NCBI GenBank assembly: GCA_002221725.1
Contig: NJFT01000110.1
Location: forward strand, 60,594-124,593
Origin: Scedosporium boydii
Lineage: Eukaryota > Ascomycota > Sordariomycetes > Microascales > Microascaceae
Direction: 5' to 3'
DNA length: 64,000 nucleotides
The notes below the pieces were generated by a model. The model did not search any database. It had not been told where the DNA came from and saw nothing but the letters and a program-made list of their open reading frames with translations. Position numbers and translations under genes: made by a program. The stretch's first letter is position 1, and each line of letters opens with the position of its first letter. Positions 34,185-46,398 of the stretch are shown here, one piece after another.

Positions 34185-35771
34185 ATGTCCACGACAACGA
34201 CGACAACGACAACGGCCATCGAGCTCACGAGCCAGAACTTAACCCACATCCACGCGAGCCACACCCCGCACCATGCTGCCAAGCGTCACGATGACCCCGT
34301 CCTTGCCGCTTCTCAGGCCGCGGACATGACCGTTCCCGACGGCGAATACGGCTGGGTAATTGTCGGGGCTTGCGCCGTCGTGGTGTGGTGGGCCATTGGG
34401 ACGACCTATAGCTGGGGGGTGCTGCAGGAAGCGCTCGTCGCTCAGGGTCTCTCGTCCCCTGCTGTGTTGTCGTTCATTGGCGGACTGGATGCGGCGCTGA
34501 TATCGGCTTTGGCGATTGTGAATTCGAGGTTGATTAGGAGCCTGGGTGTGAGGACTACTTGCCTATGTGGGGTTACCCTGATGGGCATGAGTGAGATCTT
34601 GAGCGGGTTTGCTGTGAAGAACTTGGGTGCCTTGTTTTTCACCTCTGGTGTCTTGATGGGACTTGGAGTCAGGTGAGTACTAGCGGCCTCAGAGAACTTG
34701 AGCCTGGGTGATGGGTTGAGGAGTGGAGGAAAATCGTGAGAAGGATCAACACCAAGCTAACCTGGGCACCTCGCCTTCAGCATGTGCTTCATGGTTATAT
34801 CAGTCATCCCCGCACAATACTTCAGAGCAAAGCGTGGATTAGCAAATGGCCTCGTCTTCGCGGGCGGTGGTTTCGGGGGAGCTGCCATCAGCGTGAGCCT
34901 GGATGCTCTCATCCAGAAGCTTGGCACGGCGTGGGCATATCGTATCCTCGGATTTACAACCCTTGCCACGGGGATACCCGCAGCCTGGTTGATTAGGGAG
35001 AGAAACCGTGCCATGAGAACACCTGGTTTTATAGAATGGTGGGCGACCTCTCTGCCGTGACCCCCTCCCGTCTGGACTAAGCTAACCCTAACCGTAAAAG
35101 GCGTCTCTTCAAATCCTTTACTTTCGTCATCATCTTCCTCGCCAGCGCGATCGGGACATTCCCCCTCTTCGTGCCACCCTTCTTCCTTCCTCTTTACACA
35201 AAGTCCCTTGGATTCTCATCAAGCGTGGGCGCGGGTCTAGTCGCCGGTTTCAACCTTGCTTCTGCCATGGGTCGTATCTGCTGCGGCCTCCTCTGCGACC
35301 GGTTCGGTGCGCTCAACACGCTGTTCCTCTCTTTAGCGTTGACAGCTGTGAGTATGTTAGCTATCTGGCCGGGATCCACCACGTTGGGACCTCTGGCACT
35401 GTTTGTCGTCGTAAACGGTGTTTCCAATGGAGGGTTCTTCTCGACGATGCCGACGGTTGTGGGCAATGTATTTGGGAGTGCGAGAGTCGCCGTGGCGATG
35501 AGTATGATTGTTACGGGGTGGGCTGGGGGATATCTGATGGTGAGTCTTCTCAACTACGGAAAACTGATTATCTCAAGGTATTCTGACGTCGTATCGATTT
35601 TAGGGAGCCCCTATTGCCGGCTACATCCTCAAGGCTCATGGGGGAACGGAGAGTGGTCTACAGGCGTATCGACCAGCTATGTTTTATGCTGGATCTCTTG
35701 CTCTGCTTTCTGCGGTGCTGGTTGCCATCGTGCGTCTGCGTAAGGACAGGTCGATTCTCGCGAGGTTGTGA
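34185..35771 (+). CDS. MFS transporter, monocarboxylate (MCT) type
   Basis: Four exons, 34185-34672, 34781-35038, 35101-35539 and 35604-35771, give 450 residues with all phases matching. After a Thr-rich start (MSTTTTTTTTAIEL) comes the MCT signature PDGEYGWVIVGACAVVV at the first helix, then hydrophobic segments consistent with 12 helices. Recognisable elements are YSWGVLQEAL, the cytoplasmic loop with SRLIRSLGVR, PAQYFRAKRGLANG, a central loop with RNRAMRTPGF, SAMGRICCGLLCDRFG (MFS motif A-like) and a short basic C-terminus. The substrate cannot be read from sequence; fungal members move monocarboxylates, riboflavin or siderophore-type compounds, and many are orphan. It is the first gene right of the gene-poor stretch. 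Confidence 0.88.
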
Positions 35772-35935
35772 TATCTGGACGTCGGCGAAAGCTCTGATGT
35801 CAACACAATCTTACATAGACCATAGCATAAAAAGGTTTTGGCCTGGCCCTTGGAGATGGGCTATTGCACACGTACAGAGAATGCTTTTAGGTATGGTAAA
35901 TACAATAGAATAGAACTATAATGAAACCAGATATT

Positions 35936-38572
35936 TCACTGACAACTCCATGGTATCTTCCGCAACTCCATAGACATTACCCCTACTTTCAGCCACAAAC
36001 AACGGAAGACCTTCTGTGGGCGATGGTAAATTCCCAATATCCTCGTCCAGCCAGTGGCAAGCGGGATCAAAGGAACCTCCTGCCCGTCATCAAATGCTTC
36101 TGGAAATTCGAAACACCCAAGGATGAAATCATCCTTATCGATCTTATCCGAGTGCGATATCGAGGACCGCCCAGGGGCTCCCCGCCTCAGATCCATACAT
36201 AAAAGAGCTGGACCCTGCCGCCCCGCGACCTTGACGACGATGATCCCACTGGCAAGGAGCGTGCGCAGGTTGCTTTTGATGTCAATAGAGAAGCCATCTC
36301 CGCCGTCGTTATTTTTCCTGACGAATGGCCGGTTGTATGGGCCCTTTGTGACGAGGATAGTATACAGCTCTGTAGACAGGAGATACTCGATGATCTCTTG
36401 GGCATCGACTCCTGTAACCGTCTGGAGCTCACTCACGCTCCGGCACGGAACGTTTCCCTTCAGAAAGTCTCTCCACGGCCACTCGGCTACCTGCGCGCTC
36501 TTGGCTACTAGAAGTAGGAAACCCGCGAAAACCCAAGCGTACACGGTAATATTGAACGGGTCCACCCCTTTCAACCTTGTCCCAAGGAAGACACCGACCA
36601 TGATACCGCCAATGACAAAGACTGCGCACACTAGCAACCAAGATAGCACATAGAGTCTTTTGGTGACCACGATGGCCTTCTCCTCTATGACCCATTGCCC
36701 AAACTGCTTTTCGAGTTCCTGTACTCTCTGTTCCGAATCTTCCACGGCGTCCTTCCTCTCCGCGGGGCCAAGTCCCTCCCACACTTTTGTGTCTGTCACC
36801 TGCCTTCCGTTATATGTCCGGAGGCGGTTATGGGCAATGAGCGACCGGGAGAGAGGCCTGGCATCCGAATCTTCAAAAATCGGCTTCACGTCCCTCTCGT
36901 ATACGTTTGTCCGCAGGGACGCAAAAGCAGTGAACCTTGGGCTTTGCAGGGCGTTGAAATTGATGGTGTGGGTAATAGAGGAGATGCCCGTTACCACCTC
37001 CATGGCCCACGCGAGGTTGATGATCGTCATCGGATGCGCGCACAACAGAGGGACCAAGGCTGAGGCCAGGTCTCCCATGGTCCCGAGATCGATTACTGCG
37101 GAGTAAGTGGATATCGGATTCTTCGATTTCTCGTTTAAGGATTCTGCGGAAGAACTGTGGCCATCAGAACCCGGATGAGAGTCTGGTGGGCCTTGCTGTT
37201 TCTCTTCTTCTTCGAATTCAAGGACGAGCAAAGCTCCGCTTCCGTCATTTGCGGCGTGGGAGGTTCTAACCCCATCTGCACCAGTACTCGGACGAGTACT
37301 TGCACGTCTGCGCGTCCTTTCAAGCTCCGTCGCCACTTGAGAAAGCATCCGGAACCCAGCGTGAGAAAGCCTAATCATTTCTCTTGAGCTTGAACCCGCA
37401 AGCTCGCCATCGCGATCCTGGTAGACGAGGGTCGGCAGTCCCTTGAGCCCAGTCTTGTAGACCAACCCGCAGATATCGAAAGCGTCAATGGCATAGCCTG
37501 AACGGCTGCTACTCTGGAAGAAGAAAAAGATGGCTCGTAACGTGTCGACGGTCCAGGTGGCCATGAGAGCCATTTCGGAAAAATAGACGTTATAATAGCC
37601 CTTTTCGGGATTCAGGAGACGGTGGACGTCGGCGGCATCTGCGAGGTCCTCCCTGCCAGTCTTCCTTTCCTCGCCGCCGATAACATCGAGGGAGGTATCG
37701 AAGCCGGTGGAACGCAGAGCGTCCATTACCTCATCCATGGCGAGCACGTCCTGGCCGTCTTCCAATGACTGTAGGGCGAACTTCTCAAGATCGCTAAACA
37801 AGAACTTCATCTTCGCCGATGTCTTGGCCAGCCCGGTCAGAGCTCGCGTGTGCCAGAATTCGGTGGGAATGCCCTGGAGGGCAAGCCGCGCAACAGCGGC
37901 CGTGGCATAATCGACAAACGCGCAAAACACCTGGGCGGTCTTTCCGTGGATAGAGAGATCCGCAGGGTGTTCCCTGCCTCCGGGTCGGCCGCCCCTGCCG
38001 GGGAGGTCAACGGGGTCGAAAGCTCTAGAGAGTATGCCCCTGGCGACGGAATAAGACTTTGCATCGAAGAGGTCCCGCATTGACTCGAAAAGCAATAACT
38101 GGTTGTCATGGATGCAAATGTTGAGGCAATGCAGTGCTTGGTTGCTCAGCTCTGAGAGCTTGTCAAACTCTGCCTTGTTGATGCTCCATTGCGGTAGTGG
38201 AGACTCGAAGAGGAGGGGCACGTCAAAGTCAGACACTGCGCGCAGGAGACGTTCGGCCTCGATCTTCCAGAGCGCTTTCTCCTTCTCGGTAGAGAGGCCA
38301 TAGCGTGAGATGGCGTCGAATTTCGGCCGAGTTCCGGGTAGAGGCTCCTTCTCAGATGGTGGAGTGTAAGAATCATGGGCGAGGATGAGGGCCATGACGT
38401 TGTCCAGGTCAGTTTTGCATATCGCCTTGGGGTCGTAGGGCTCTCCAGATCTATCCACGGTGTTGGCCATGCTCGCGGCTCGAGGCCGACCAAAGTCGGT
38501 CGCTCCGAGTCCGGGATAGGTACGCCGGGGCCGTTGTTGACGCCGGCCTCGGAGAGGTAGTTCCGGACGCAT
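35936..38572 (-). CDS. Large fungus-specific protein with two C-terminal transmembrane helices
   Basis: This single frame encodes 878 residues. A second in-frame Met at 38470 (MANTVDRSGEPYD) would give 844, and the basic, low-complexity first 34 residues make that start quite possible. The N-terminal 370 residues look soluble and helical. The middle has low-complexity Ser/Glu stretches (FEEEEKQQ). A coiled segment (EDSEQRVQELEKQFGQW) precedes two strong helices at about residues 640-665 and 675-695 (YVLSWLLVCAVFVIGGIMVG and AWVFAGFLLLVAKSAQVAEW), then a conserved-looking WPWRDFLKG..CRSVSEL tail domain of about 150 residues. The pattern matches a large orphan family common in Fusarium and Colletotrichum type genomes, as I recall it. 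Function is unknown. Its neighbours are an AAA+ ATPase and an NLR. Confidence 0.75.
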   Translation of the reverse strand: MRPELPLRGRRQQRPRRTYPGLGATDFGRPRAASMANTVDRSGEPYDPKAICKTDLDNVMALILAHDSYTPPSEKEPLPGTRPKFDAISRYGLSTEKEKALWKIEAERLLRAVSDFDVPLLFESPLPQWSINKAEFDKLSELSNQALHCLNICIHDNQLLLFESMRDLFDAKSYSVARGILSRAFDPVDLPGRGGRPGGREHPADLSIHGKTAQVFCAFVDYATAAVARLALQGIPTEFWHTRALTGLAKTSAKMKFLFSDLEKFALQSLEDGQDVLAMDEVMDALRSTGFDTSLDVIGGEERKTGREDLADAADVHRLLNPEKGYYNVYFSEMALMATWTVDTLRAIFFFFQSSSRSGYAIDAFDICGLVYKTGLKGLPTLVYQDRDGELAGSSSREMIRLSHAGFRMLSQVATELERTRRRASTRPSTGADGVRTSHAANDGSGALLVLEFEEEEKQQGPPDSHPGSDGHSSSAESLNEKSKNPISTYSAVIDLGTMGDLASALVPLLCAHPMTIINLAWAMEVVTGISSITHTINFNALQSPRFTAFASLRTNVYERDVKPIFEDSDARPLSRSLIAHNRLRTYNGRQVTDTKVWEGLGPAERKDAVEDSEQRVQELEKQFGQWVIEEKAIVVTKRLYVLSWLLVCAVFVIGGIMVGVFLGTRLKGVDPFNITVYAWVFAGFLLLVAKSAQVAEWPWRDFLKGNVPCRSVSELQTVTGVDAQEIIEYLLSTELYTILVTKGPYNRPFVRKNNDGGDGFSIDIKSNLRTLLASGIIVVKVAGRQGPALLCMDLRRGAPGRSSISHSDKIDKDDFILGCFEFPEAFDDGQEVPLIPLATGWTRILGIYHRPQKVFRCLWLKVGVMSMELRKIPWSCQ

Positions 38573-39460
38573 GTTTGATTACTTGCTGGAATTTTTTAAT
38601 CAAAATTTCAAATGCGATGAGGAAAAGAAGGATTGCGATTTCAACCACAGGGAGATGCGTTAAGGGTATATGATGAAGGGCAAGCACAGCAACCCCAGGA
38701 GGCTGGGGCATCGATGATGCGCAGCTTGAAGAGTCAAAATGCCGTGCAGCGGGAACGGGCTGCTCCGCCCGATCTGGGGTGATTGCATGATTCATTGAGA
38801 AGAAATATTGAATATCGTTTTCCTAATTCGTACGAGCTGAACGACGACGGAGGCGGGCGGCGAAGCCACAAAATAGAAAAGCCTCATCGCGTGCCCATAT
38901 CAGACCACCGCTCGGCTTTGTCTCTTGGCCTTTGATATGTCTTGACAGGCACAGCATGTAAACTAGACTCGAGTTTATGGAGTAAGTTTACTTGGGCGTG
39001 GAAAACGGGAGAGTGAGGGCCTGTCACTCATCTCTTGTTACTGGCCAGGGGATATCGGACCCTGGTCAATGGGCAGCCCTGTCGACTTCTGTGGCGCCCA
39101 ACAAATCGCACCACTGCACTAGGGCCTCTTAAGTCAGTATGCGTGCCAAGTACGCATAGAGCCTTGTCTACGGAGTATTTGGAATTTCCGTTTTATTGAT
39201 CATGTGTCGTTATCGGGCGTACTCCGTAGTGCAATAGTTTCCGCCACAGAGATGATATGTGACGGGTTGAAGGAGGTCTTCGCCGCGCATTGTCCGGGTG
39301 GCTCCCCGTGCGCTCTGAGCTCTATATTTTATCAGCGGTTGACGAGCCACCCTCCCTTCGGCAGGTGATGATCTATGCAAGTGTTTCATATCACTATCAC
39401 CTCTGACCTTCTCTATTACACGTTTGTTGATACTATCAGCACTACCCCAGTTTATATCAG
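38573..39460. promoter_or_regulatory. Divergent intergenic region between membrane protein and AAA+ ATPase
   Basis: The two genes are transcribed away from each other across about 0.9 kb, so both promoters lie here. An exact 10-bp inverted pair, CTACGGAGTA at about 39168 and TACTCCGTAG at about 39220, sits nearer the ATPase. No coding frame is supported. Confidence 0.45.
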
Positions 39461-39508
39461 TTGCTTAATTTGTTTAAGATCCTGAAACAGGCGGCGAGAA
39501 CATCAAAA

Positions 39509-42200
39509 ATGACATCCCTAGAAGTATTTGAGCAAGTCAATGCCATCATGGGTGGTAGGCTGACCAGGGATTCGGATATCATTCCCGATCCTGCTTCGGC
39601 TGAGGCCACCGAGGTAGTCTCTTCCCCAGAACCGGGGCAGACGAGCAGCAACGGAGAGCCCATTCAGGGGTATTTAAATGTTCCTAATGGGACCCAACGT
39701 CTAGAAGGCACCGTTGAAAGTCGGGATGTTGCAAGCCCTTCCTCTATGGCTGAGACAAGAGATGGGATAAGTCTGGGTGCTCATGGAGGCAGCACCGACG
39801 ACGGAACCGCGGAAGAACAGCAGACGTGGATATCCACGGTTAAGAAGATTGTCCAATTCACGGATCTCCGAAATAATGAACGCGTCGTCCCTATCGAGAA
39901 GTTTGGCCCCGAGCGCCAGAAGAGGATAAGGAAGCAGCAGGAGATCGATGGTCAGTTCAACGAGTACGCGATGGTGCTCCGGAAGATCATGTCAGTCGAC
40001 CTCAGGTTGAAGGAATACCGTCTCGAAATCCAATCGCGGGGGTTACGAGAGGTTTTCAAGAAGATAGCAAAGCCGTTTCGGGAGCTGGACTGCGATGCTA
40101 GCCCTATATTGATTCGGTTTCCCTTTCGCTGCCTGTTCTTTTTACGTCACGACCTGCAGGAGGCACAGAAGACCGACATGCCACGTGCTACCCAGGACGA
40201 CATTTCGCAGTTGCTAGACTTCATTGAAAGTGAGCCCGTGCTGAAGTCGGCTGTACAAGAGTATGAGGAGACCGTCTCAAAGGGTAAGGTCAGGGAGGAC
40301 ATGGCTTGGATTCTGTTCAGGCCACACGAGATGGCGTACTTCAAGAGACCGCTGGGCGAAAATTCGAGGCACTATCGTGAAGGATGCGGAATTGTCGAGA
40401 ACTTCGCCGTTTCCCGCCCAGCCGGCCAGAACACGACGCTCATTCAAATCAACCTGGCCGTTGGCCATCACACAGGTCGCCGCTTCGGACTGATCAAAGT
40501 TTCGGGGGCTCTCCGCGGCCTAACGGAGGACATTGTGGAAATCAACAAAGACAACTTCTCCATTATTCCCATGAGATTTCTTACAAAGAACGATCAGGAG
40601 AGGATCCGCCTGCAGATGGTAGAACGGGGCCAGAAGTACGTCCGACTGTGCAAGGCGGACTTTACCATGTTGCACTACAAGGGCCCTGTAATTGTGACTT
40701 CGAATGCCCGAGAAAAGATGCTCGCAGGATTTGGAACGTCGAATGATGGGTTTGATACGAGTTGGGAGGTGGGTAGTTTTCCATCCTCTTGAACAAGCTT
40801 TTCGTGCTAACACAATGTTTTGAGCCTCGAGTTAGACTATGCAGCGCATCGTGATTGACAAGACAGTCCAGAATGAGCTTTCTCCAGTCGGCGATAGCGG
40901 CGATAGTTCTATTATGTCGCCGTCGGTTCGTCATTTCCTGGGACAAGTTACGAACGAATCAGATACAGAAGGAGAAGCTCAAGTCTCCCAGAATCCCGGA
41001 TTAGACGAGGATCAAGCTCGATTGCTGCAGGCAAGTAGCTGCAACTCCTCCTCGCAAATGTCTGACGACAACGAAATTGAGCTCCATGATGACGACTACA
41101 TGGTTTGCGGCTGCCTGACGCTATGCTTTCTACTTCGGAATAAGCTCTGGGGCGCAGTGCTCATCTCGGGCCTCAAGGATATCCAGTGGAAATCGGATCC
41201 GTACGCCAATTTGCAAATGCCAGACGATAAGAAGGTCTTTGTCCGCAACCTTGTAATGGGTTTCTCGTCAGAGACTTCACGGAGCCCCCATCATAATGGC
41301 GGCCGTGGCGCAGGTGATGATGAGAGCGATGAGGAATTTGACGACTTCATCGAGGGAAAGGGGCGAGGACTCATCTTCCTTTTGCATGGAGAACCGGGGT
41401 TAGGAAAGACTTTGACGGCAGGTAAGTTGTATCAGGGCACCCCGTCTATTTTCCCTGTCCAAAATTGTGCATGTTAATCAATTTCGCCTTGAATCAGAGA
41501 GCGTCGCCGAGAGCACGAGGCGCCCGCTATACCACGTGTCAACAGGCGACCTAGGTACGGAGGTGAAGGAAATGGAAGAGGAGCTCACCAAGATCTTCCG
41601 GCTTGGGCTTCGATGGGGTGCCGTTGTACTTTTGGATGAGGCGGATGTCCTTATGGCTAGGCGAAACGCCAAGGAGCTACAAAGGAATGCGATTGTTGCT
41701 GGTAAGTGACTATCGCCATTGGCCTTCTCACATATTTGGAGACTAACTGCACTTCAGTTTTTCTTCGACTGCTGGAGTACTACCAAGGAATACTGTTCCT
41801 CACGACGAACCGTCTCGGCGACTTTGACGAAGCTTTTGCTAACCGAATCCATGTCTCGATAGAGTACGGCACCCTAGGCCCGGAGGCTAGGATGAATATT
41901 TGGCGGCAGCACATCAAGAAGGCGTGCCAGCAGAATAGAAGTAAGAACGTCTGGAGCGATGAGGCTTATAGAATCCTTGGCAAGATCGAAATAAACGGTC
42001 GTGATATTCGCAACATTGCCAGAACAGGATTCGGGTTAGCTCACGCCTTGGATAGAGACCTCGACATATCGCATATAGTTTCGGTTATTCGGATCAACCC
42101 TCCAAATAGTCGAAATCAAGATATTCGGGGAATATTAGCCGAGCTAGAGGAGTTGCATAGGCGAGTCATTAGCAGCGTTCGGGAAGAGTCTCAGTCTTAG
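39509..42200 (+). CDS. Fungal AAA+ ATPase with long N-terminal region
   Basis: Four exons, 39509-40768, 40836-41421, 41498-41701 and 41758-42200, give 830 residues; an in-frame Met at 39461 would add 16. The AAA+ module is near the C-terminus. It has a Walker A HGEPGLGKTLTAE (about residue 604, with an intron between GKTLTA and ES), a Walker B AVVLLDEADVLM (about 658), and a sensor-1 region ILFLTTNRLGDFDEAFANRI (about 696), followed by a lid. All nucleotide-binding residues are present. The first 400 residues hold a conserved region (VQFTDLRNNERVVPIEKFG, EGCGIVENFAV) seen in a large ascomycete family of AAA ATPases, which I believe carries the DUF7025 annotation. Targets are unknown. By analogy the module is a protein remodelling motor; that is inference. 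Confidence 0.88.
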
Positions 42201-42628
42201 GGTTAGGCTGGGGCGGTATATTGACTTCACCTACATGGGAGAGAAGAGGCTAGAAAAAGCTCGTAATTCTCTACTTTCTACTTAATACCAGAGAAAAAAC
42301 TACGTCGAGATAAGTTGCCTTTAAACCCCGAAATGTGTTTCGTACTCAGATGCAAATGAACATAGAAACAACCTTGGTGGAATATGGATAATACTGGTCA
42401 AATGCGCTCAACTATCGGCCCTAAGGGTAGTAGTATATGTATTATTGGAGCTTCCCCATTTATCTAAAAACAGTCTGATTCTGCCAGCTCCATCTGAGAT
42501 CTCACTATGGAGATTCTCGTAATTCCCACCTGATAACACAATAGAATTTGAGGAGAACGTAAGGATTTAGGCGATATCCAAGCGTCAATACAACAGAGAA
42601 ATGTGCCTTCCGTCATCACGAGACCAAT
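42201..42628. other. Convergent spacer between AAA+ ATPase and NLR genes
   Basis: About 0.4 kb of AT-rich sequence between two 3-prime ends. No gene or repeat was seen. Confidence 0.5.
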
Positions 42629-45600
42629 TCAACAAAGGAAAGACGGAATGAGTGTATCGAATGCCTTGCTCGTCAAGCCAGTATCATAAGAGAATGTTTC
42701 AACTGTACTTCGTAGCCTCTCCGCCTCTCTTCTCTTCACGATTGCTTCATCCTCTCTCCCCATCTCTTGGAGTATCTCTGACATTTTGAATAGGGACCTC
42801 GCAACTCTCGGGTTTGGATCGAAGCTTTTCTCGAGTATAGCTAGAGCCTTTTGGATATAATCGCTACATGCAATTTCATTAGTAAAGCCATATCTCTATG
42901 CCAAGATTTTCAAGCAACATACAGTGCTTTTTCCAGGTTTCCCTCTTTCTGCATGAACGTCGCCATCTTATGCAAACCAAACCCGGTTTTGAACGCGTTC
43001 GGTGTTATAGTTTGACAGATCTTTAGGGAGGCCTGGGTGGCCTCCTTTGCTTCCTCAATTCTACTCTGAGCCTCTCTCACCAGAGCTAGATAGGATAGTC
43101 CTCTTTTACTCGAGTTAACGGCGAAGAACTCTGAGAGGCCAAATGGACTGAAAGATAAATAGAGATCGAAAGGGAAACCCGGTTTCACTTACTGTCCATA
43201 TTTCTGGGATGATTTCCCGCTTGTCTTGTCAAACAACTCGAGCCCCTTCTCGATGAATGTGGACGCCAACTCTAGCTCACCCATTTTCCAATAACATAGG
43301 CCCAAATCGAGGTATGCGAGAGCCGTTGGAGATCCATCGTGCTTTCCACTGCTTTGGCAAGCCTCATGAATCGCCACGGCTTGCTTATTGGATTTCAGTG
43401 ATTCCGAGAGCAGACCGCTTTCCATGTAGACAATTCCAATAGAGTAAAGGGTATTGCCTAAAAGAGGATCCAAAGGATCGAGCATCCGCTGTCGTATCTC
43501 GAGCACTGTTTTGCACAAATCTAGAGATTCCTCTATCCTGTTACATTCGAAATGTACACCAGCCAAGTTGAACAATACCGTGGCAAGGGTGAGTTGAGTC
43601 TCCTCGGAGGTCGGGCAGACGGCCTGAGCCGTCCTTATGAGAGGAGCTGCCTCGTTGAACATGCCGCGCTCGACCATATACCTATGATATGATCTTATAA
43701 GCTTTTGCGTCTATTTGCGTCTGGCGAGCTCAGGCAGAAAAAGAATGGATTTCGAAGTAAAGGAGAGAGGACAGAGGCGGGTCGGGGGCTTATTACCAAG
43801 TGCATGCGCTTAAGAGGCTCGCCAACTCCGCATCTTTATGGCTCTCGTCAAATAAATCCTGCCATCTCCGGTTCATGACGATGACATGTGGAAGATACTC
43901 GTTGCATTTCGGCCACTGCTCCCACATTGGCTTGCCGCCATCTTCACGAGGGAAGCTTTGGTTTAGAAGGGAGAGAGCCTGGAGGAAAGTTGCAATCTGA
44001 TTTTCTTTGCTCATCTCCAAAATTGCCACATTCTGCACCAGACGATGAATAGTTACATTCTCGTCAGTCCGTGATATGAGTCCGCAGTTACAGAGACCTT
44101 CAAGGGCAATGTGAAGGCTATATACGAGACGCGGTGTATTAGTCTAGATAGTGAGCGTAGATGGCTGCTTAGCAGGAAACTTACTCGTACTCGGTCTCCA
44201 TTTGGAATAGAGTCTTGCCATCATCAAAACTAGATAGTAGAAGATCATCAGGGATCTTATCAGGGTCAAAGTAACAAAGCAGCCTCAGGAGATCCTTTGC
44301 GTTGGTTTCCAGCTCTCCAATGGAGAAAGCCGTGGCGATGCTATGGGGATATTCGTCAGTTGTATTCTCGGCCCGATAAATGTTGGCTGCGGAGTTTCGG
44401 TAGATCCTCAAGAACCTCGGGAGGCTCATTCTTCCTCGACGTATGAAACTGCCAATGTGGAACAGCGCAAGCGGAACACCTCTCCATTCTGCTAATAGGT
44501 CGTCGATCTCTGGACTGTGTTGGCTCTTCTTGTCCTCCCCTACGATCTTGTAAAACAACTCTTTCGATTCGTCCAAACTTAGGGGAGAAAGCTCGAGAGG
44601 AATCGAGCCTCGGAATTCTGCGAGATATGGAGTTCTACTGGTCATGATGATGTGTCCGCCCCCACCAGATGGCCAGAAGTCTTTCAAATGCTTAAGGTTG
44701 TCAACGTTGTCGAAAACCACGAGCCAGGACTTGGCTAAAATCAAGATGTTAGTACAATGTCTTACATAGTTTCGGACATCAACCCATACTGGTTGTCTGC
44801 AGCCACGAGACTAAGATCTGAGCATTCTTCCGGGGTTCTTCTTTGATGGAAGACCCTTCCAGCTTGAGGTTGACAGCACAGTCGGACAGCGTGTTTCCAA
44901 TCTTTGTATGATTGTCTGAGGATACCCAGATACAGGCGAAGTACTCGCTGCCAAAGTACTTGCAATACCTGGTAGCAAGTTGAGTCTTCCCCATTCCAGG
45001 CAATCCAGAAATGCAGACAGTAGTGGGCCGTTCAAGCCCTGAGTGAAGTTGGTCATGGACGTAGTCCAGGTCGCTCTCACGTCCATGAAAGAATCTATTG
45101 ACGCTAACGGGGATTCGCTCGCTCGGTAAGGCGACGGGGTCCGACGCTGGTATTGTCGTCCGCTGCCCACCGAAGGACATAGCGATTTTGAACCGGTCGG
45201 CCCAGCTCTTGATTCGTAGAGCAACCATGGTGTTATCTTTCTCAAACTCGGCAAACCTGGTGTACCTTCTTTGTGGGGCTGTGAGAACATGGTTAATAGT
45301 GAGTGGTGAGTATACATGCCCCGGGAGACCTAGCCTTACCTTGCTGATATTTTCGAAGCTCCAGAGCCAGTCTGAGGAGCTGAATGGAAACTTCGGAAAA
45401 CAGATGAAATACAATCCTCTGTAGATGGTAATCTCGAGGGAATGGTGAGCATGGAAGGGATGGTGTGACTGTAAGCTCTTCCAACATGCCAAGTATTTGC
45501 TCTTGACCAGCAGTCCTCTGGTAAAACTCTGCCAAGACGAGCGCGAAGCTGCCCCAAATCATAGACTCCCACCTGGGGTATTCAGTATCGATATCCCTTG

Positions 45601-45805
45601 CTTGCCTTACCAAGCCAACAAAGCCCCCGAGTGATTCTAGCGCTCCATCAACACGAATCGAATAGGTGTTCCGTCCGCGAAAAGTGACTGGTAGGCTTCT
45701 CAGATGACCGAAGAGAGTTTCTCGGCTTCTTATCGTCCAAACGAGACCGGAGACATCGGGATCACGCTGGAGTAAATCTTGAAATGTTTCGTGGGCTCTT
45801 TCCAT
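42629..45805 (-). CDS. NLR-type receptor: N-terminal fungal domain, NB-ARC and TPR repeats
   Basis: Seven exons, 45340-45805, 44790-45278, 44185-44734, 43797-44117, 43193-43681, 42923-43147 and 42629-42863, keep phase at all six junctions and give 924 residues. The N-terminus (about 1-155; FQDLLQRDPDVSGLVWTIRS) resembles the domain listed as DUF7708 at the head of many fungal NLRs, from memory of that family. The NB-ARC has a P-loop CISGLPGMGKTQLATRYC (about residue 246), kinase-2 SWLVVFDNVDN, RNBS-B-like HIIMTSRTPY, and GVPLALFHIGSFI, followed by the winged-helix region ending TIHRLVQNVAIL with an MHD-like position. From about residue 560 TPR-like helices follow (LFNLAGVHFECNRIEESLDL, AYLDLGLCYWKMGELELA, KMATFMQKEGNLEKAL). 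Fungal NLRs act in heterokaryon incompatibility and non-self or damage sensing. The ligand is unknown. It is intact. The gene diverges from the membrane protein at 46399. Confidence 0.88.
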
Positions 45806-46398
45806 GTGGCACTAAGGAGATCATAGACTCTTGAAGCGGATTACTCTGGGTGCTGTAGTGTTGCCGTCATCGTTTAGATCTTTTTGCTAGGACTAGCAGT
45901 TCGAAAGGATGTGAAGGGAGTTAATCTATATGAGATGCAAGAAAAAGGAGAAGAAGACAAATGCGGTATTTCTGGGCTGGGTTGGGCCTCCGGAGCCTGG
46001 TCGCCCGGATATGCCCAATTTTATGAACGGTGTCCAGCCCACACATAAACCAGAATGAAAGATAATACGAATCCGAGAGTGCCGGCGGGCCATTCAGGAG
46101 AGGAGGGCAAGCCCGCCTCGTCGGAACACTCCAAACGCGAGAAATGTATTCAGTTTAGGGCTGAGTTAAAGGTGTGCAGCTTTGGGTCCTGATGCGCTCG
46201 ACGACGGCGAAGCAAGCTGATACAGACCCTCGATAGGTTCACGGCTTTTGGGCTATCATAGATGATTCTCATCCATTGTAGAAGTCGAGGCTTAAAACCC
46301 GTTGGGAGCTGAATGGCATTCTTTCATTATATAACTGTAGACTGCTTCTTTCCTGTTGAATATACTTCTCTTACGTAGATGATCCTCAAGATACCAGG
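45806..46398. promoter_or_regulatory. Shared divergent promoter region of NLR and membrane protein
   Basis: The two start codons are 593 bp apart on opposite strands. No coding frame is supported between them. A common promoter would allow co-expression, but no specific site was recognised. Confidence 0.4.
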
